From PALSA-270 sp963770245 (GTDB lineage: Bacteria > Acidobacteriota > Terriglobia > Terriglobales > Acidobacteriaceae): a stretch of 64,000 bases of DNA. Each line of letters starts with the position of its first letter. Position 1 is the stretch's first letter. Made by a program: the position numbers and the translations under genes. Positions 43,683 to 52,400 of the stretch are shown here, piece after piece. The DNA is taken from the NCBI GenBank assembly GCA_963770245.1, contig CAVYOX010000013.1, forward strand, positions 248,001-312,000. Reading direction: 5' to 3'. The notes under the pieces were generated by a model, which saw nothing but the letters and a program-made list of their open reading frames with translations, had not been told where the DNA came from and made no database searches.

Positions 43683-45284
43683 TCATCCCCCTGCCGTATC
43701 ACCGAGATCTTTCCACTCTCCACCTGCTGAGCCGACAGCGGTCCGAATGCCCCGAGCAGCAAGTTCCTTAATCAGTCGATCGCGCGTGATCCAGTCCGGC
43801 AGCGGCACTATCCCACCTCCTGTAATCTCTTTGCGCAGAACCATTCCGGCTGCGATGGCCGCAATCATGGAGGGAATCCGTTCGCCCCCGTATCCGGCGA
43901 GGACGCACCAGGCCTCGCTACGACGCTCGTCGCCGGCATATCCTGCGACTTCGACCATTACGCCCCCAGCCGTAGAGCCGAACAACGCCGCGATCTGGAT
44001 CAGCACGCGTCCCATGCTGACCAGCCAGCTTAGCGGGATTCCGAAGGCCAGACGGGCGCGCCGCGCGGCGGAAAGCAGCCAGTTGAGCGCACCCAGTTCT
44101 GATCCGATCCTGAACTCTACGGTTCGGGTCCCGAAATAGCGCGGCTGAATGAAATGGTCCGCGATATCCACCACCCGGTACGCGATACGGTCTCCCATCG
44201 GCGCTGGGAAGCGGACCCGCTCGGGCTCCGTCCACCCGGTGACGGGGGCCTCGCGGCCGTCGGTCGGCGCACTGAACTCCCGTCCGACGGTCGAAAGCAG
44301 GCAGGCGAACGATCCCGGTCCGCGCGGGTGTCGCGTGCCCGGGGAGATGCAAATCTTGGTTTGGGTGATGCGCGGGATGGTGGTTTGGGCAAAGCGCGTC
44401 AGCAGTGACGTCAGGCCGGGAACCACTGAGCAACCAATCAAGGTGATTGCCCCGTTTCGGCTCGCCGCCGATTCGACGAGCCCATACGCGCGGCGCACGA
44501 AGTCACGATCATCGGCTAGGTCCATGTAGGGCACCGGCTCAGCCATGCAGGCCTCGAGCGCCGTCAGCGGCATGCCCTGAAAGGGGCCGGCCGCGATGAT
44601 CACCAAGTCTGCCCCGGCGATCGTGCGCCGGACTGATACCGGGTCGCGGAGATCAGATTCGAAAAACCGCACTCGGTCTTCGAAACCCGGAAACTCGATT
44701 CGGTGGGCGGTGCGCGATGCAATCTCGATCCGTGCTCGGGTACGCCGCAGCAGGTCGTCGACAATGATGCGACCGAAAAAGCCATTTCCGCCGTATACCA
44801 CCACCCGCGGCGCGCTCGATTCCTTTCGCTCAAATCCCCCCCGTTCAAGCGCATATTCTCGCTCCAATAGCGCGCTATCGGCTCGGAGGATGTCATGCTT
44901 TTGACCGATGAGGAGCGGCCGGAGGCACCAAAAGAGCGGGGCGAGCGGCGGCGCAAAATGAAAGGTTATAACCTCAGTCTGCATCAAGTGTCCGTCTTCA
45001 CCCTCCAGTCTGCCCTCGACGCGCATCCGGGCCACGGCGGTAATAAATTCATACCAATACTGATCATGGTCAACCGGACCGCCGCGAGCCAGCACCTCCT
45101 GCTTCAGTCCGTAGAACAATCCCGTCAGGCAGTACTCGACGTAATCCGGGCGCTCGATACGCACGCGCAGATTCCGGAACCATTTCCGGTGCACTACGCA
45201 TACGTGCTCAAGGTCCATAATGTTCTCAAAGACGAACCGACGGCTGCTCGAGAGTGAGTGCCGGAATGTGAGCTGCATCTGCAC
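43683..45284 (-). CDS. Fusion of a SRPBCC-like domain and a saccharopine-dehydrogenase-like Rossmann protein
   Basis: 533 residues. Residues 1-150 (RRFVFENIMDLEHVCVVHRK, WYEFITAVARMRVEGRLEGE, ITFHFAPPLAPLFW) have the helix-grip layout of SRPBCC or of the catalytic domain of Rieske oxygenases, with an EH...H pair but no Rieske cluster. From about residue 158 a Rossmann domain starts with VVVYGGNGFFGRIIVDDLLR, continues with ADLVIIAAGPFQGMPLTALE and GCSVVPGLTSLLTRF, the layout of saccharopine dehydrogenase-like reductases. These domains are normally separate. The product may bind a hydrophobic ligand and an NAD(P) cofactor. Substrate unknown. Divergent from dodecin. Confidence 0.75.
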   Translation of the reverse strand: MQMQLTFRHSLSSSRRFVFENIMDLEHVCVVHRKWFRNLRVRIERPDYVEYCLTGLFYGLKQEVLARGGPVDHDQYWYEFITAVARMRVEGRLEGEDGHLMQTEVITFHFAPPLAPLFWCLRPLLIGQKHDILRADSALLEREYALERGGFERKESSAPRVVVYGGNGFFGRIIVDDLLRRTRARIEIASRTAHRIEFPGFEDRVRFFESDLRDPVSVRRTIAGADLVIIAAGPFQGMPLTALEACMAEPVPYMDLADDRDFVRRAYGLVESAASRNGAITLIGCSVVPGLTSLLTRFAQTTIPRITQTKICISPGTRHPRGPGSFACLLSTVGREFSAPTDGREAPVTGWTEPERVRFPAPMGDRIAYRVVDIADHFIQPRYFGTRTVEFRIGSELGALNWLLSAARRARLAFGIPLSWLVSMGRVLIQIAALFGSTAGGVMVEVAGYAGDERRSEAWCVLAGYGGERIPSMIAAIAAGMVLRKEITGGGIVPLPDWITRDRLIKELAARGIRTAVGSAGGEWKDLGDTAGG

Positions 45285-45359
45285 CCCGGCATTTTACCCG
45301 TGCGGCCGGGCAGCCGGGCAGCGGTACAATCTACCGTGAAGGACCAAAGGAGAATCCTA

Positions 45360-45560
45360 GTGACACAAAAGATTATTGAGATAGTCGGGACTTCCAAAGA
45401 GAGCTTCGCAAAGGCGGCGGAAAACTCCATCACAGAAGCCGCAAAGACGGTTCGAGGAATGAAATGGGCACGGGTAGCCGAGCTGGAGATGGAACTGGAT
45501 GGCAAGAAGATCACAAAGTATCGCACCACCACGAAGATTTACTTCGATATCGAAAAGTAA
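45360..45560 (+). CDS. Dodecin (flavin-storage protein)
   Basis: 66 residues from a GTG at 45360 with AAAGGAG eight bases upstream; the frame is open earlier but the family starts here. TQKIIEIVGTSKESFAKAAE, NSITEAAKTVRGMKWARVAE and the final KYRTTTKIYFDIE are the full dodecin sequence, including the tryptophan (KWARV) that stacks on the isoalloxazine ring. Dodecins assemble into hollow 12-mers that sequester FMN or lumichrome-like flavins. Monocistronic, divergent from the fusion gene. Confidence 0.93.
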   Translation: MTQKIIEIVGTSKESFAKAAENSITEAAKTVRGMKWARVAELEMELDGKKITKYRTTTKIYFDIEK

Positions 45561-45653
45561 TTCTCGCGGTCGAGTGAAATCACGCACCTGGAGAAAGTTG
45601 CGGAATGGGGGTCGCTGCCTGGCCGGGGCGACCTGCCGGTCTCGGAATTGCTC

Positions 45654-45827
45654 TCACTCCGAGTAGCCTTGGTCACCCTCGTCGTCATCCTCGGCATCCT
45701 GTTTGCTGTCGTCTTCGTCTTCCTCGTCGTCTTCTTCTTCCTCGGGCGCTTGTCGGAGAAAGGCCTGGGCATCGATAGGCGGGTCCGAGGGATCCGCGTC
45801 GAGGAATTCCGGACATGTTCGGCTCAT
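45654..45827 (-). CDS. Very acidic small protein of 57 residues
   Basis: From the ATG at 45827: MSRTCPEFLDADPSDPPIDA, then QAFLRQAPEEEEDDEEDEDD and a tail ending GDQGYSE. More than 25 of 57 residues are Asp or Glu. The pattern 'EFLDADPxDPPID..FLR..PEE' followed by an acid run looks like a small protein family I recall from Acidobacteriota, without a known job. A longer upstream frame to 46007 is open but overlaps the opposite small gene. The Shine-Dalgarno is weak. The acid run might simply be low-complexity. Confidence 0.5.
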   Translation of the reverse strand: MSRTCPEFLDADPSDPPIDAQAFLRQAPEEEEDDEEDEDDSKQDAEDDDEGDQGYSE

Positions 45828-45962
45828 ACCATCATGGTACGCCGCTGGAGGACACATCGTGAACTTTGTCCGCAGAAAGAGCTCCCGGTTGAGGACCGCC
45901 CCAGCCGTGGCTTGACACCTCTCCCAAAAAGCGGAAACTCTAAGGACCGGAACGGAGGTGTC

Positions 45963-46154
45963 ATGAAGAAAGTGTTGCTCGAGATTGTGAATCTTCTGGA
46001 AAAACAATCCAACGCCATCAGCGGACTAGAAGCGCAATGCCTACCGAAAAGTGCGGACCCAGAGGGCACAGCCCAAACTGCTCCGACCAGCGGCGCCGGT
46101 GACCCTTTTGCCGCACTGCGAGCGAGGATTCGGGCTATGCCGTTAGGGGAGTAG
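45963..46154 (+). CDS. Small protein of 63 residues, unknown
   Basis: ATG at 45963 has a strong GGAGGTGTC in front. The product starts with an amphipathic helix (KKVLLEIVNLLEKQSNAISG) with leucine heptads, then a proline/threonine-rich linker and a basic helix (DPFAALRARIRAMP). It looks like a short coiled-coil protein. No family recognised. The same frame is open upstream to 45648 over the complement of the acidic gene, which gives a hydrophobic nonsense sequence. Confidence 0.5.
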   Translation: MKKVLLEIVNLLEKQSNAISGLEAQCLPKSADPEGTAQTAPTSGAGDPFAALRARIRAMPLGE

Positions 46155-46184
46155 CAAGGCCGGGCCTCGGGAGATTCCGTTCCG

Positions 46185-47792
46185 TCATGGTTCATTGCCC
46201 GCCTCGGCCGAGGAGCGCCGGACCCGAACTGACGAGATCACCTGCGTGCAAACGGAGCGCACTTTTCCATAGCTGGCGTGGTCAGAAGTGCAGGCGACAG
46301 GCAAGGACTGGGCCCAGGGCGTCAGCAAGAGTGCCAGCATGCCGCTCATCTTTCCGAGGTCCCGACGTTCAGCGCTGAATTCGGTGAAGAGGGCAGAGTA
46401 CCCGTCTACCGATCCATCCTCGGAGGTGGTAGCGACGCCTGGGCTCGTGGCCATCCATAGCTGGTTGGCCAAATAGGACTGGCTGTTCTTGCGTAGTTCT
46501 TCTCCAGGTCTCAACCCCCAATACGCGCGGCTGATCGTAGGGCCTACCGTTATGGTGAGCAGCATGCCGTCCGTTCTTGCCAAATAGACCGCTCGCTCCG
46601 GAGTTTCCTCTGCCAGCTCCACTTCGCCCGGCAGGGCGAGGGAAAGATCGGCGCAGAACCAGCGATCCATGCAGAGTGCCTTCTCCCAACGCGAGAACCC
46701 TCCGGGGGTGAAGTCCAGGGACTCTAACTCGCGATGCCGAACCTTGGGCTTCATCGCGCGGGCTAGCTCGCCGAGAGAGGTGCGGCTGGCGGGATTCTGA
46801 TCGGCTGGGGGTGCAACCGGCTGAGGCGAGACTTCAAACCGCTCGAGCGCAGCCAGCCACTGCAAGGACGATTCTGCGGGAAGCAGTCGGGCAGTCGCAG
46901 TCTCTTCCACATGGACGGCTAACGCCGGCGGCCTTTCGGGGTCGCCAGCGACAGGTTCGCCGACACTGATGCGGTTGTCAATTTGCTGTTGGCGGCGCAG
47001 CCAGCCGATGTGCTGGCTGTCCATATCCAGCAAAAGAGAAACCTCCAGGGTGCTGCTGACAAAATCCCGCCGAGTCTCAAAAATGGTGCCGTTCTGTTCC
47101 CTCACCTCAGTCGGAGCAAAGACGTACTTGGTAACGAGTAAGCCACAGTTGCGCCCGGCAATACTCTCAATATCTTTGAATTTCATGCTGGCGTGGGTTG
47201 GCTCAAGCCCGCTGAGCAAATAGTCCTTCCAGTAGGTAAATTGGCCGCGAGGCTTCCAGGTCGCATCCGGAACCACGGGAGCATCGGCGAGCCGGGTTTC
47301 GAGGAGGTCCAGAGTTACCTTGCGTAGCAGGTCGATCGCGGAAAGATAGCTGAAGTGATCTTCGTCCGGGTGCTTGAACCCGACCTCGCCCTGCGCCCCA
47401 ACCTGGTAGAGAGCCGGAGACGCCTCGACCTCGCGCAGTGCACTCTCCACATCAGGCTTTTTCACCGGGCCGCACTGCCAGTTCGTGAGCCTCGTGCCGG
47501 TGTATTCCGCCTCGACCGGGGTATTACCGTTTCGATCCTTGCTCCCCACCCGCAGAGTCAGATTCGATGAAATCGCGAACTGACAGGGGCCCATCGGCGG
47601 AGAGGTCGTGTAGCCGGTCGTTAAACGAGGCAAGAACGAGGAGCCGACTTCGAGCTCATAGTGCAGAACATCCCCTGCGCGCACCGAACCCCGCAGGGAC
47701 ACCGGCACACCGGTCCTCGCCGCTTGGCCCCAGGCGCAAGAGCAGGCAAGCAAGAAAAGCGAAAGGACGGTGGCGTTGGCTTTCAGGTTCAT
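46185..47792 (-). CDS. Secreted protein with LGELARAMK motif
   Basis: 535 residues from the ATG at 47792, with a signal peptide (ATVLSLFLLACSCAWGQAA). Front half is beta-rich (VRAGDVLHYELEVGSSFLPR, NTPVEAEYTGTRLTNWQCGP) and may bind lipids or polysaccharide; a TSLGELARAMKPK motif near residue 350 links it to the neighbours upstream. The second half (RWEKALCMDRWFCADLSLAL) resembles their repeated module with paired cysteines. Function unknown; periplasmic. It is the last gene of a four-gene minus-strand operon, 10 bp after the preceding stop. Confidence 0.7.
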   Translation of the reverse strand: MNLKANATVLSLFLLACSCAWGQAARTGVPVSLRGSVRAGDVLHYELEVGSSFLPRLTTGYTTSPPMGPCQFAISSNLTLRVGSKDRNGNTPVEAEYTGTRLTNWQCGPVKKPDVESALREVEASPALYQVGAQGEVGFKHPDEDHFSYLSAIDLLRKVTLDLLETRLADAPVVPDATWKPRGQFTYWKDYLLSGLEPTHASMKFKDIESIAGRNCGLLVTKYVFAPTEVREQNGTIFETRRDFVSSTLEVSLLLDMDSQHIGWLRRQQQIDNRISVGEPVAGDPERPPALAVHVEETATARLLPAESSLQWLAALERFEVSPQPVAPPADQNPASRTSLGELARAMKPKVRHRELESLDFTPGGFSRWEKALCMDRWFCADLSLALPGEVELAEETPERAVYLARTDGMLLTITVGPTISRAYWGLRPGEELRKNSQSYLANQLWMATSPGVATTSEDGSVDGYSALFTEFSAERRDLGKMSGMLALLLTPWAQSLPVACTSDHASYGKVRSVCTQVISSVRVRRSSAEAGNEP

Positions 47793-47802
47793 GGCAACTC
47801 GA

Positions 47803-48522
47803 CTAAGGATCGTCTTCTCCCGGATCGGGGTCTCCGCTAGGCGACTGGGATCGAGGCATGCTCTCGGGCGGACGGTCCACATCGGCCGAGCCGATCACGT
47901 CGTCGCAAATCGGGGATGCCTTCTCGGTATCCAACTGACGATACAGACAACCCACCGACATGATCTGCTGGTTGACGAGCACCAGCAGATTTACACCTTT
48001 ATGCAAAATGCCGCGAGAAAAGAATTTGAAACGGGAGACCACGGCCGGCTGTCCGCCAACTCGCGTGTCCCGCCACGACTCGACGGTGACGAGCGAGCTG
48101 GGCAGGGTGGCGCCGTACAAAACATCGCGGATCGACGTCTCCTCCGCCCGTTTCAGGTCATTGCCCTGGGTCCCCGTGCTCACGACGATGTACATCCGGC
48201 TTTCTTCCAAAGGAACGGCGTATCCATAGTAAAGTCCGCCTGGGTGAAAGCCGGTTTTAGCCGGCAAGTAAACAACCAGAGCCCATTGTGGCCCCGCGGG
48301 ATAGCGCACTCTGACCGGTTGCCCAGCCAGATTCCGGTCATCGTCATCCAGGCTCTTTTTCGCCGCTACGTGATCTTTCGACTGCCTTTCCTCGCGCGTT
48401 TTCTTGGCTAGGTCGCCGAGCGACGGGTCTTGCGGATTCGCCCCCTGGGCTCCGATTGCCAGAGGAAAGGAAAAGAACACGAGCAGGAGGACGGCGATCG
48501 GTGTCTTTGTCCGCCGGTGCAT
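47803..48522 (-). CDS. Secreted single-module LGDLAKKTREER protein
   Basis: 239 residues from the ATG at 48522. Signal peptide (TPIAVLLLVFFSFPLAIGAQG), then PSLGDLAKKTREERQSK directly after the cleavage site, then one beta module (VVYLPAKTGFHPGGLYYGYA, MYIVVSTGTQGNDLKRAEET, VLVNQQIMSVGCLYRQLDTE, ICDDVIGS) with two late cysteines placed like those of the neighbours. Acid tail (DPDPGEDDP). The LGDxAxxxR motif is frequent at the N-terminus of exported acidobacterial proteins. Starts two bases after the stop of the upstream gene, so coupled. Confidence 0.72.
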   Translation of the reverse strand: MHRRTKTPIAVLLLVFFSFPLAIGAQGANPQDPSLGDLAKKTREERQSKDHVAAKKSLDDDDRNLAGQPVRVRYPAGPQWALVVYLPAKTGFHPGGLYYGYAVPLEESRMYIVVSTGTQGNDLKRAEETSIRDVLYGATLPSSLVTVESWRDTRVGGQPAVVSRFKFFSRGILHKGVNLLVLVNQQIMSVGCLYRQLDTEKASPICDDVIGSADVDRPPESMPRSQSPSGDPDPGEDDP

Positions 48523-48524
48523 TC

Positions 48525-49916
48525 CTATTTCACCCGCAAGGAGTCGAATACCGTCGTGCAAACCGGCTCCATGTCTGCGAAGCGGTTCTCCGGCGCCAGG
48601 CAGGCGATCTGGTAGTTGGTCTTCGGGGTCGGCAGGCTCAAGTGGGTTTCGATCCAGACCTCCTGTTTGGTGCTGAGCCGTCGCCGTTCTACAGTTGCAT
48701 CTTCTCCGTTGATCTTCACTGGCCTGGTGCTCGGTTCATCTCCGGTGGGGACAGGCTTGCCAATCCAATTGGTCACGGTGGCGAAAGCGGTGGGGAATGA
48801 TCCCGAGCCGAAGGCGATGACGCCGAATGTGTGATCGTCGAGCGGCACCAGATACGCCCCGGCGTCGAGACGCTTCCCACTCGCGGGTACGAAGAGTGAT
48901 TCTTGCCAGCAGGTGACGACACACAGCGTCTTCGATAGAGCTCGAAAACCAGCGGGCGCCGGGTTCAGGTCGCCATCGTTCTCAAACGAATGTTTCGCGC
49001 TCGGTTGTTCAGTGGCCTCACGCCTGGTCGCACGCGCCACTTCCCCGAGTGAAGGAGCGTTGCCCTGATCGACGGCGACTTCGCGGTTGCGCAAGGCCGC
49101 AGTCTGCTTCTCGGCGGATTTCGGCGTAAACACTGGCTTCGCGTCCGCCACCTCGTGTTCTCTGACTCGAACCGAACTGAAAACGGTCTCGCAGTCCCGC
49201 GCACTGGCTTGCTCGGCACCATTTTCGCTCTGCAGGAAACGCCATTGTTCCCGGCTGTACCGTTGTCCATTGCTCACGACCAGGGTCTCGTAGGTGTGAA
49301 AGCAGATCACGGGGACGATCTCGCTCTCATGCTGTAAAAACTGTATGGACGCACTGGGAATCGAGACCCCCAAAATCCGGCCACCGGCAGAGCAGCGATG
49401 CAAGAAGTTCTGGCTCTTGCTGCATACCAGACCGCCGTAGGGCCGCCAAAACGCGCGCACGAGGTCGTTGAACTCGACTTCCCCTAAGCTCTCGGTCGCC
49501 GAAATGGGGTTGGCAGCAAAGATAAAAGTCTTTACGCCGTTCTCGGAACCCGTGGCCAGCAATTCTCCGTTGTCGTCCCGCCCTTCTACGCTAAAAGGCG
49601 CTGGCACCCATAGGTGATATTCCCGCGATCGATAGACCGCAAAGCCGGTTGGAGGCTGTTCCTCATCCTCCTGCTCGAGCTCAGCCGCGAGATGTTTGGC
49701 CTGATCCGAGGTCTTGGTACCCGCTTGTTCTTCCGCCTTGCGCTGGTCGCGCGCCTGTTTCGCTACATCGCCAAGCGCTGGTTCGGTCTGTGCGCGCAGG
49801 TCAGGCAAGACCAGGAACACGCAGCACAGGACGGAGAGACCACAAAAAAGAACGAGTCGCGCAGATGCTGACGGATTGCCTTTGCGTTCGCTACGGATCA
49901 CGGTGCCATTCCCCAT
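48525..49916 (-). CDS. Secreted two-module LGDVAKQARDQR protein
   Basis: 463 residues with an uncleaved-looking or late signal (LVLFCGLSVLCCVFLVLPDL). Two copies of the same unit follow: PALGDVAKQARDQRKAEEQ then a beta module with two late cysteines (QASARDCETVFSSVRV), and APSLGEVARATRREATEQ then the second module (NYQIACLAPENRF, VCTTVFDSLRVK). The single-module neighbour downstream matches this unit, so the family grew by duplication. Function unknown; periplasmic or outer-membrane associated. Upstream gene ends 59 bp away. Confidence 0.72.
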   Translation of the reverse strand: MGNGTVIRSERKGNPSASARLVLFCGLSVLCCVFLVLPDLRAQTEPALGDVAKQARDQRKAEEQAGTKTSDQAKHLAAELEQEDEEQPPTGFAVYRSREYHLWVPAPFSVEGRDDNGELLATGSENGVKTFIFAANPISATESLGEVEFNDLVRAFWRPYGGLVCSKSQNFLHRCSAGGRILGVSIPSASIQFLQHESEIVPVICFHTYETLVVSNGQRYSREQWRFLQSENGAEQASARDCETVFSSVRVREHEVADAKPVFTPKSAEKQTAALRNREVAVDQGNAPSLGEVARATRREATEQPSAKHSFENDGDLNPAPAGFRALSKTLCVVTCWQESLFVPASGKRLDAGAYLVPLDDHTFGVIAFGSGSFPTAFATVTNWIGKPVPTGDEPSTRPVKINGEDATVERRRLSTKQEVWIETHLSLPTPKTNYQIACLAPENRFADMEPVCTTVFDSLRVK

Positions 49917-49975
49917 TCACGACCCGACACATGCGTTTTGCTAATCGCTCACTCGGCGGACGTTTCCCGGGGGGA

Positions 49976-50710
49976 CTAGTCCTCGGTATTCGGAGTGTCT
50001 GGAACGTTTCGTATCGGCTCGTTGTAAGCCGGGGCCCGTTGCGATCTCGGTTCGGCAATTGGCCCGTCGGGCGGCCGGATTTCAGACACCTGGTTAAAGC
50101 TCGTATAGGCCCATCGCACTCCCCGCCCCGGAACGGTCATCTCGCGGGGCAGATGATCGTCGACACCCAGGCACACCGTCCGGTGTTCTAGATCGGCGGC
50201 GTAGCGTATGGCCACGTTCCACTCGCGACATTGCACTCCATTGACCGTCTTCTTGTCGCCTTTCTGAATAATGCCCCGCTTCAGCATTTCGTTCATGTCA
50301 GGAAACAGCCAACTGTCCACGCCCATCGCAAGACGTCCGCAAACCGATTCCGAGGTGCGCGGCCCGAAGTTCCTCTGCCAAGGTCCTCCCTGCCACCGCC
50401 CATATCCGTCGGCCCCGATGCGGATCGTTTCCTGGTTCAAATCGGAGGTGCTTCCGGAATTCCTAGAAGTGATGTGGTTGTCGATATGGATGGCGTGCTG
50501 GGAGCAAACCATCTCGCCAGATTCCTCCATATGAGCGGTCGGCGAGGAATTAGCGACCATCGTGTATTCGACCCCGTCGACCTTCTTCAAGGCGTCGATG
50601 GTGCGCTGGAATTCTTTCTCACCGCCCCCGGGCCCGATATAAGACATCGCCCACGCCACAATGCCCACGCCGACCAAGAGCCGCACCAAGACCCAGACCC
50701 AATAACGCAT
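49976..50710 (-). CDS. Membrane-anchored periplasmic protein, unknown
   Basis: 244 residues from the ATG at 50710, which has GGGGGAGG ahead. One N-terminal span (VWVLVRLLVGVGIVAWAMSY) with no cleavage site, then a soluble domain of alternating strands (VDGVEYTMVANSSPTAHMEE, ETIRIGADGYGRWQGGPW, NGVQCREWNVAIRYAADLEH). The pattern EYTMV...DGYGRW...CREW...VCLGVDDHLPREM resembles LolA-like lipoprotein carriers or substrate-recognition proteins, but I would not assign it. First gene of the operon with the LGD proteins. The frame is open upstream to 50881 without family features. Confidence 0.65.
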   Translation of the reverse strand: MRYWVWVLVRLLVGVGIVAWAMSYIGPGGGEKEFQRTIDALKKVDGVEYTMVANSSPTAHMEESGEMVCSQHAIHIDNHITSRNSGSTSDLNQETIRIGADGYGRWQGGPWQRNFGPRTSESVCGRLAMGVDSWLFPDMNEMLKRGIIQKGDKKTVNGVQCREWNVAIRYAADLEHRTVCLGVDDHLPREMTVPGRGVRWAYTSFNQVSEIRPPDGPIAEPRSQRAPAYNEPIRNVPDTPNTED

Positions 50711-51002
50711 AGCCTCCCCCCAGAGGACTCGCTGTGCTTCCCAACCACCGGGAACTGAATTTCCCGCCTGTAGAGACGCCATTCCCCCCGAATACAGCAT
50801 GATAGGCGAAGATGTGAGATCCCTGAAGATTACCCTCGTAATAGCCATGGTCTTGGCCGCCTTCGACGGAGATTCCCGCATCGCCTGGCCGGGCGGATAC
50901 CGCGGGTGGCGGAACTCATGGTCTACACGAACGTCACTCCTCTTGTGGTCAGGAAAGAGTTACATTCAGCGAGCGGGCGCTCTTTTTGAGGCAGAGACCT
51001 GA

Positions 51003-52289
51003 ATGAGGCGTAAATACTGGCCTTACATCTTTCTAGCCATCGTCTTGTATGGGACGGTGGTGTGGTCCGCCTATCAGTGGGGTGCAAACCAGCGGCTGCC
51101 CGACGGCTCGATCTTTGAACACCTGGCCAATGAGTCCCGGGAGAGGGCTCTGGCCTCGGCTACGACCGAATCTCCGCTCCCACCGACCATAGACTCACGC
51201 TTCCGCGCCGCCGGTCCGGCTTTCGTGGCCATCCGGCAGGGCACGGACCATGTCGTCTTCATGGTCGACCAAACCAGCCTGGTATTCGGCCGGCACTCCG
51301 GCCATCCCCAGAGGATCGCAGTTTCGGCCACTCCGGCCGCCGAGCTTGCCGGGCTGCGAGAGCTATGGGGGGCGACTCCCGAAGTATTCGACTCGCTGCC
51401 GGGAATCGTGAAAAACACTCCGTTCGGCCAACCTTGGGTCTTGCAGCTTTCGCCAGATTCGAGCATCCCGGTCACGATCGACCGGGTGGTCCTCGCGGAC
51501 ACGGGATGCTCACTTAGCGTGGGTTTTCTGGCCACCGTTCCTCCCGGCCAGCGGGCGGCGTTTGGTGCAACCTCCGAGGATTACTTTGTAGTCCGGCGTC
51601 TCCCGGTAGCCTCGGCAGAGCCCCCGCAGGTCCCGGAACAAGTGTCCGAAGAACCGACCTGGCAACCGAGCGCGGCCTTCGAGCGCCAGATGGTGCGGTT
51701 GCTGACCGACCGCATGCAGCGGGATCTCCCCCAAGTCGATGCCGACCTGGTCGAGAACCAGGAGCACATCGCGCAGCGGGAGGAAACCTGGCCACTGGTC
51801 CGGCCAGCCGGAACCTGGCTGGATGAATGGAAGCAATTGGACCGGCAACTGCAAGATGGCCAAGGCCAACTGAACTACGACACCCGGGCATTTCGCCTGA
51901 CCCCGGATGGCGCACCGCGGTTATTCGTCCGCGCCCGATGGCGAATTGCCGATACGACGGTGTTTCTCATGAGCGCATGGTTTCGCGCCGATCCAGCGCC
52001 GGTGCTGTTGAGCTCGGATTCCGGCTGGTCCAAGCAGCTTCGGCAAGGCAAACTTGAGTATTCGTTCCTGGATAACGGTGATTTTCAGTCCATTCTAAAT
52101 GTGTTTGACGCGGATCACGACGGCTGGGCCGAGTTGCTCATCTACCGGCAGAGCGTCGCATCCTCAAGTATCACCTTGTACCGATACAACGATCTTGGTC
52201 TGATTCCCATGAAGGCTTCTCTCAGACAGGACCTTGCAGCCCGCCCTTCCTGCTTGCCCGATCTGCAGGCGCAAACCGAGGTAGAATAG
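51003..52289 (+). CDS. Membrane-anchored periplasmic protein of unknown function
   Basis: 428 residues. One N-terminal span (YIFLAIVLYGTVVWSAYQWG) then a soluble part in three portions: a beta region with IPVTIDRVVLADTGCSLSVG; a charged helical stretch (RQMVRLLTDRMQRDLPQVDA); and a final part with ILNVFDADHDGWAELLIYR, which carries a DxDxDG FG-GAP-like calcium loop. It therefore may end in a small propeller-like or VCBS-type unit. No catalytic motif. It is divergent from the 49976-50710 gene with 292 bp between; that gap shows no gene. Confidence 0.65.
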   Translation: MRRKYWPYIFLAIVLYGTVVWSAYQWGANQRLPDGSIFEHLANESRERALASATTESPLPPTIDSRFRAAGPAFVAIRQGTDHVVFMVDQTSLVFGRHSGHPQRIAVSATPAAELAGLRELWGATPEVFDSLPGIVKNTPFGQPWVLQLSPDSSIPVTIDRVVLADTGCSLSVGFLATVPPGQRAAFGATSEDYFVVRRLPVASAEPPQVPEQVSEEPTWQPSAAFERQMVRLLTDRMQRDLPQVDADLVENQEHIAQREETWPLVRPAGTWLDEWKQLDRQLQDGQGQLNYDTRAFRLTPDGAPRLFVRARWRIADTTVFLMSAWFRADPAPVLLSSDSGWSKQLRQGKLEYSFLDNGDFQSILNVFDADHDGWAELLIYRQSVASSSITLYRYNDLGLIPMKASLRQDLAARPSCLPDLQAQTEVE

Positions 52290-52400
52290 GCCGGCCTACC
52301 CTGTTTTTCCCGGTTCCGGCTCGGCCAAAACAGCCAAAACGCCACCTGGGCGCAAAGTCTTAGCGCCGCACCGACTACGCTGCAGAAAAGCGATTCGACA

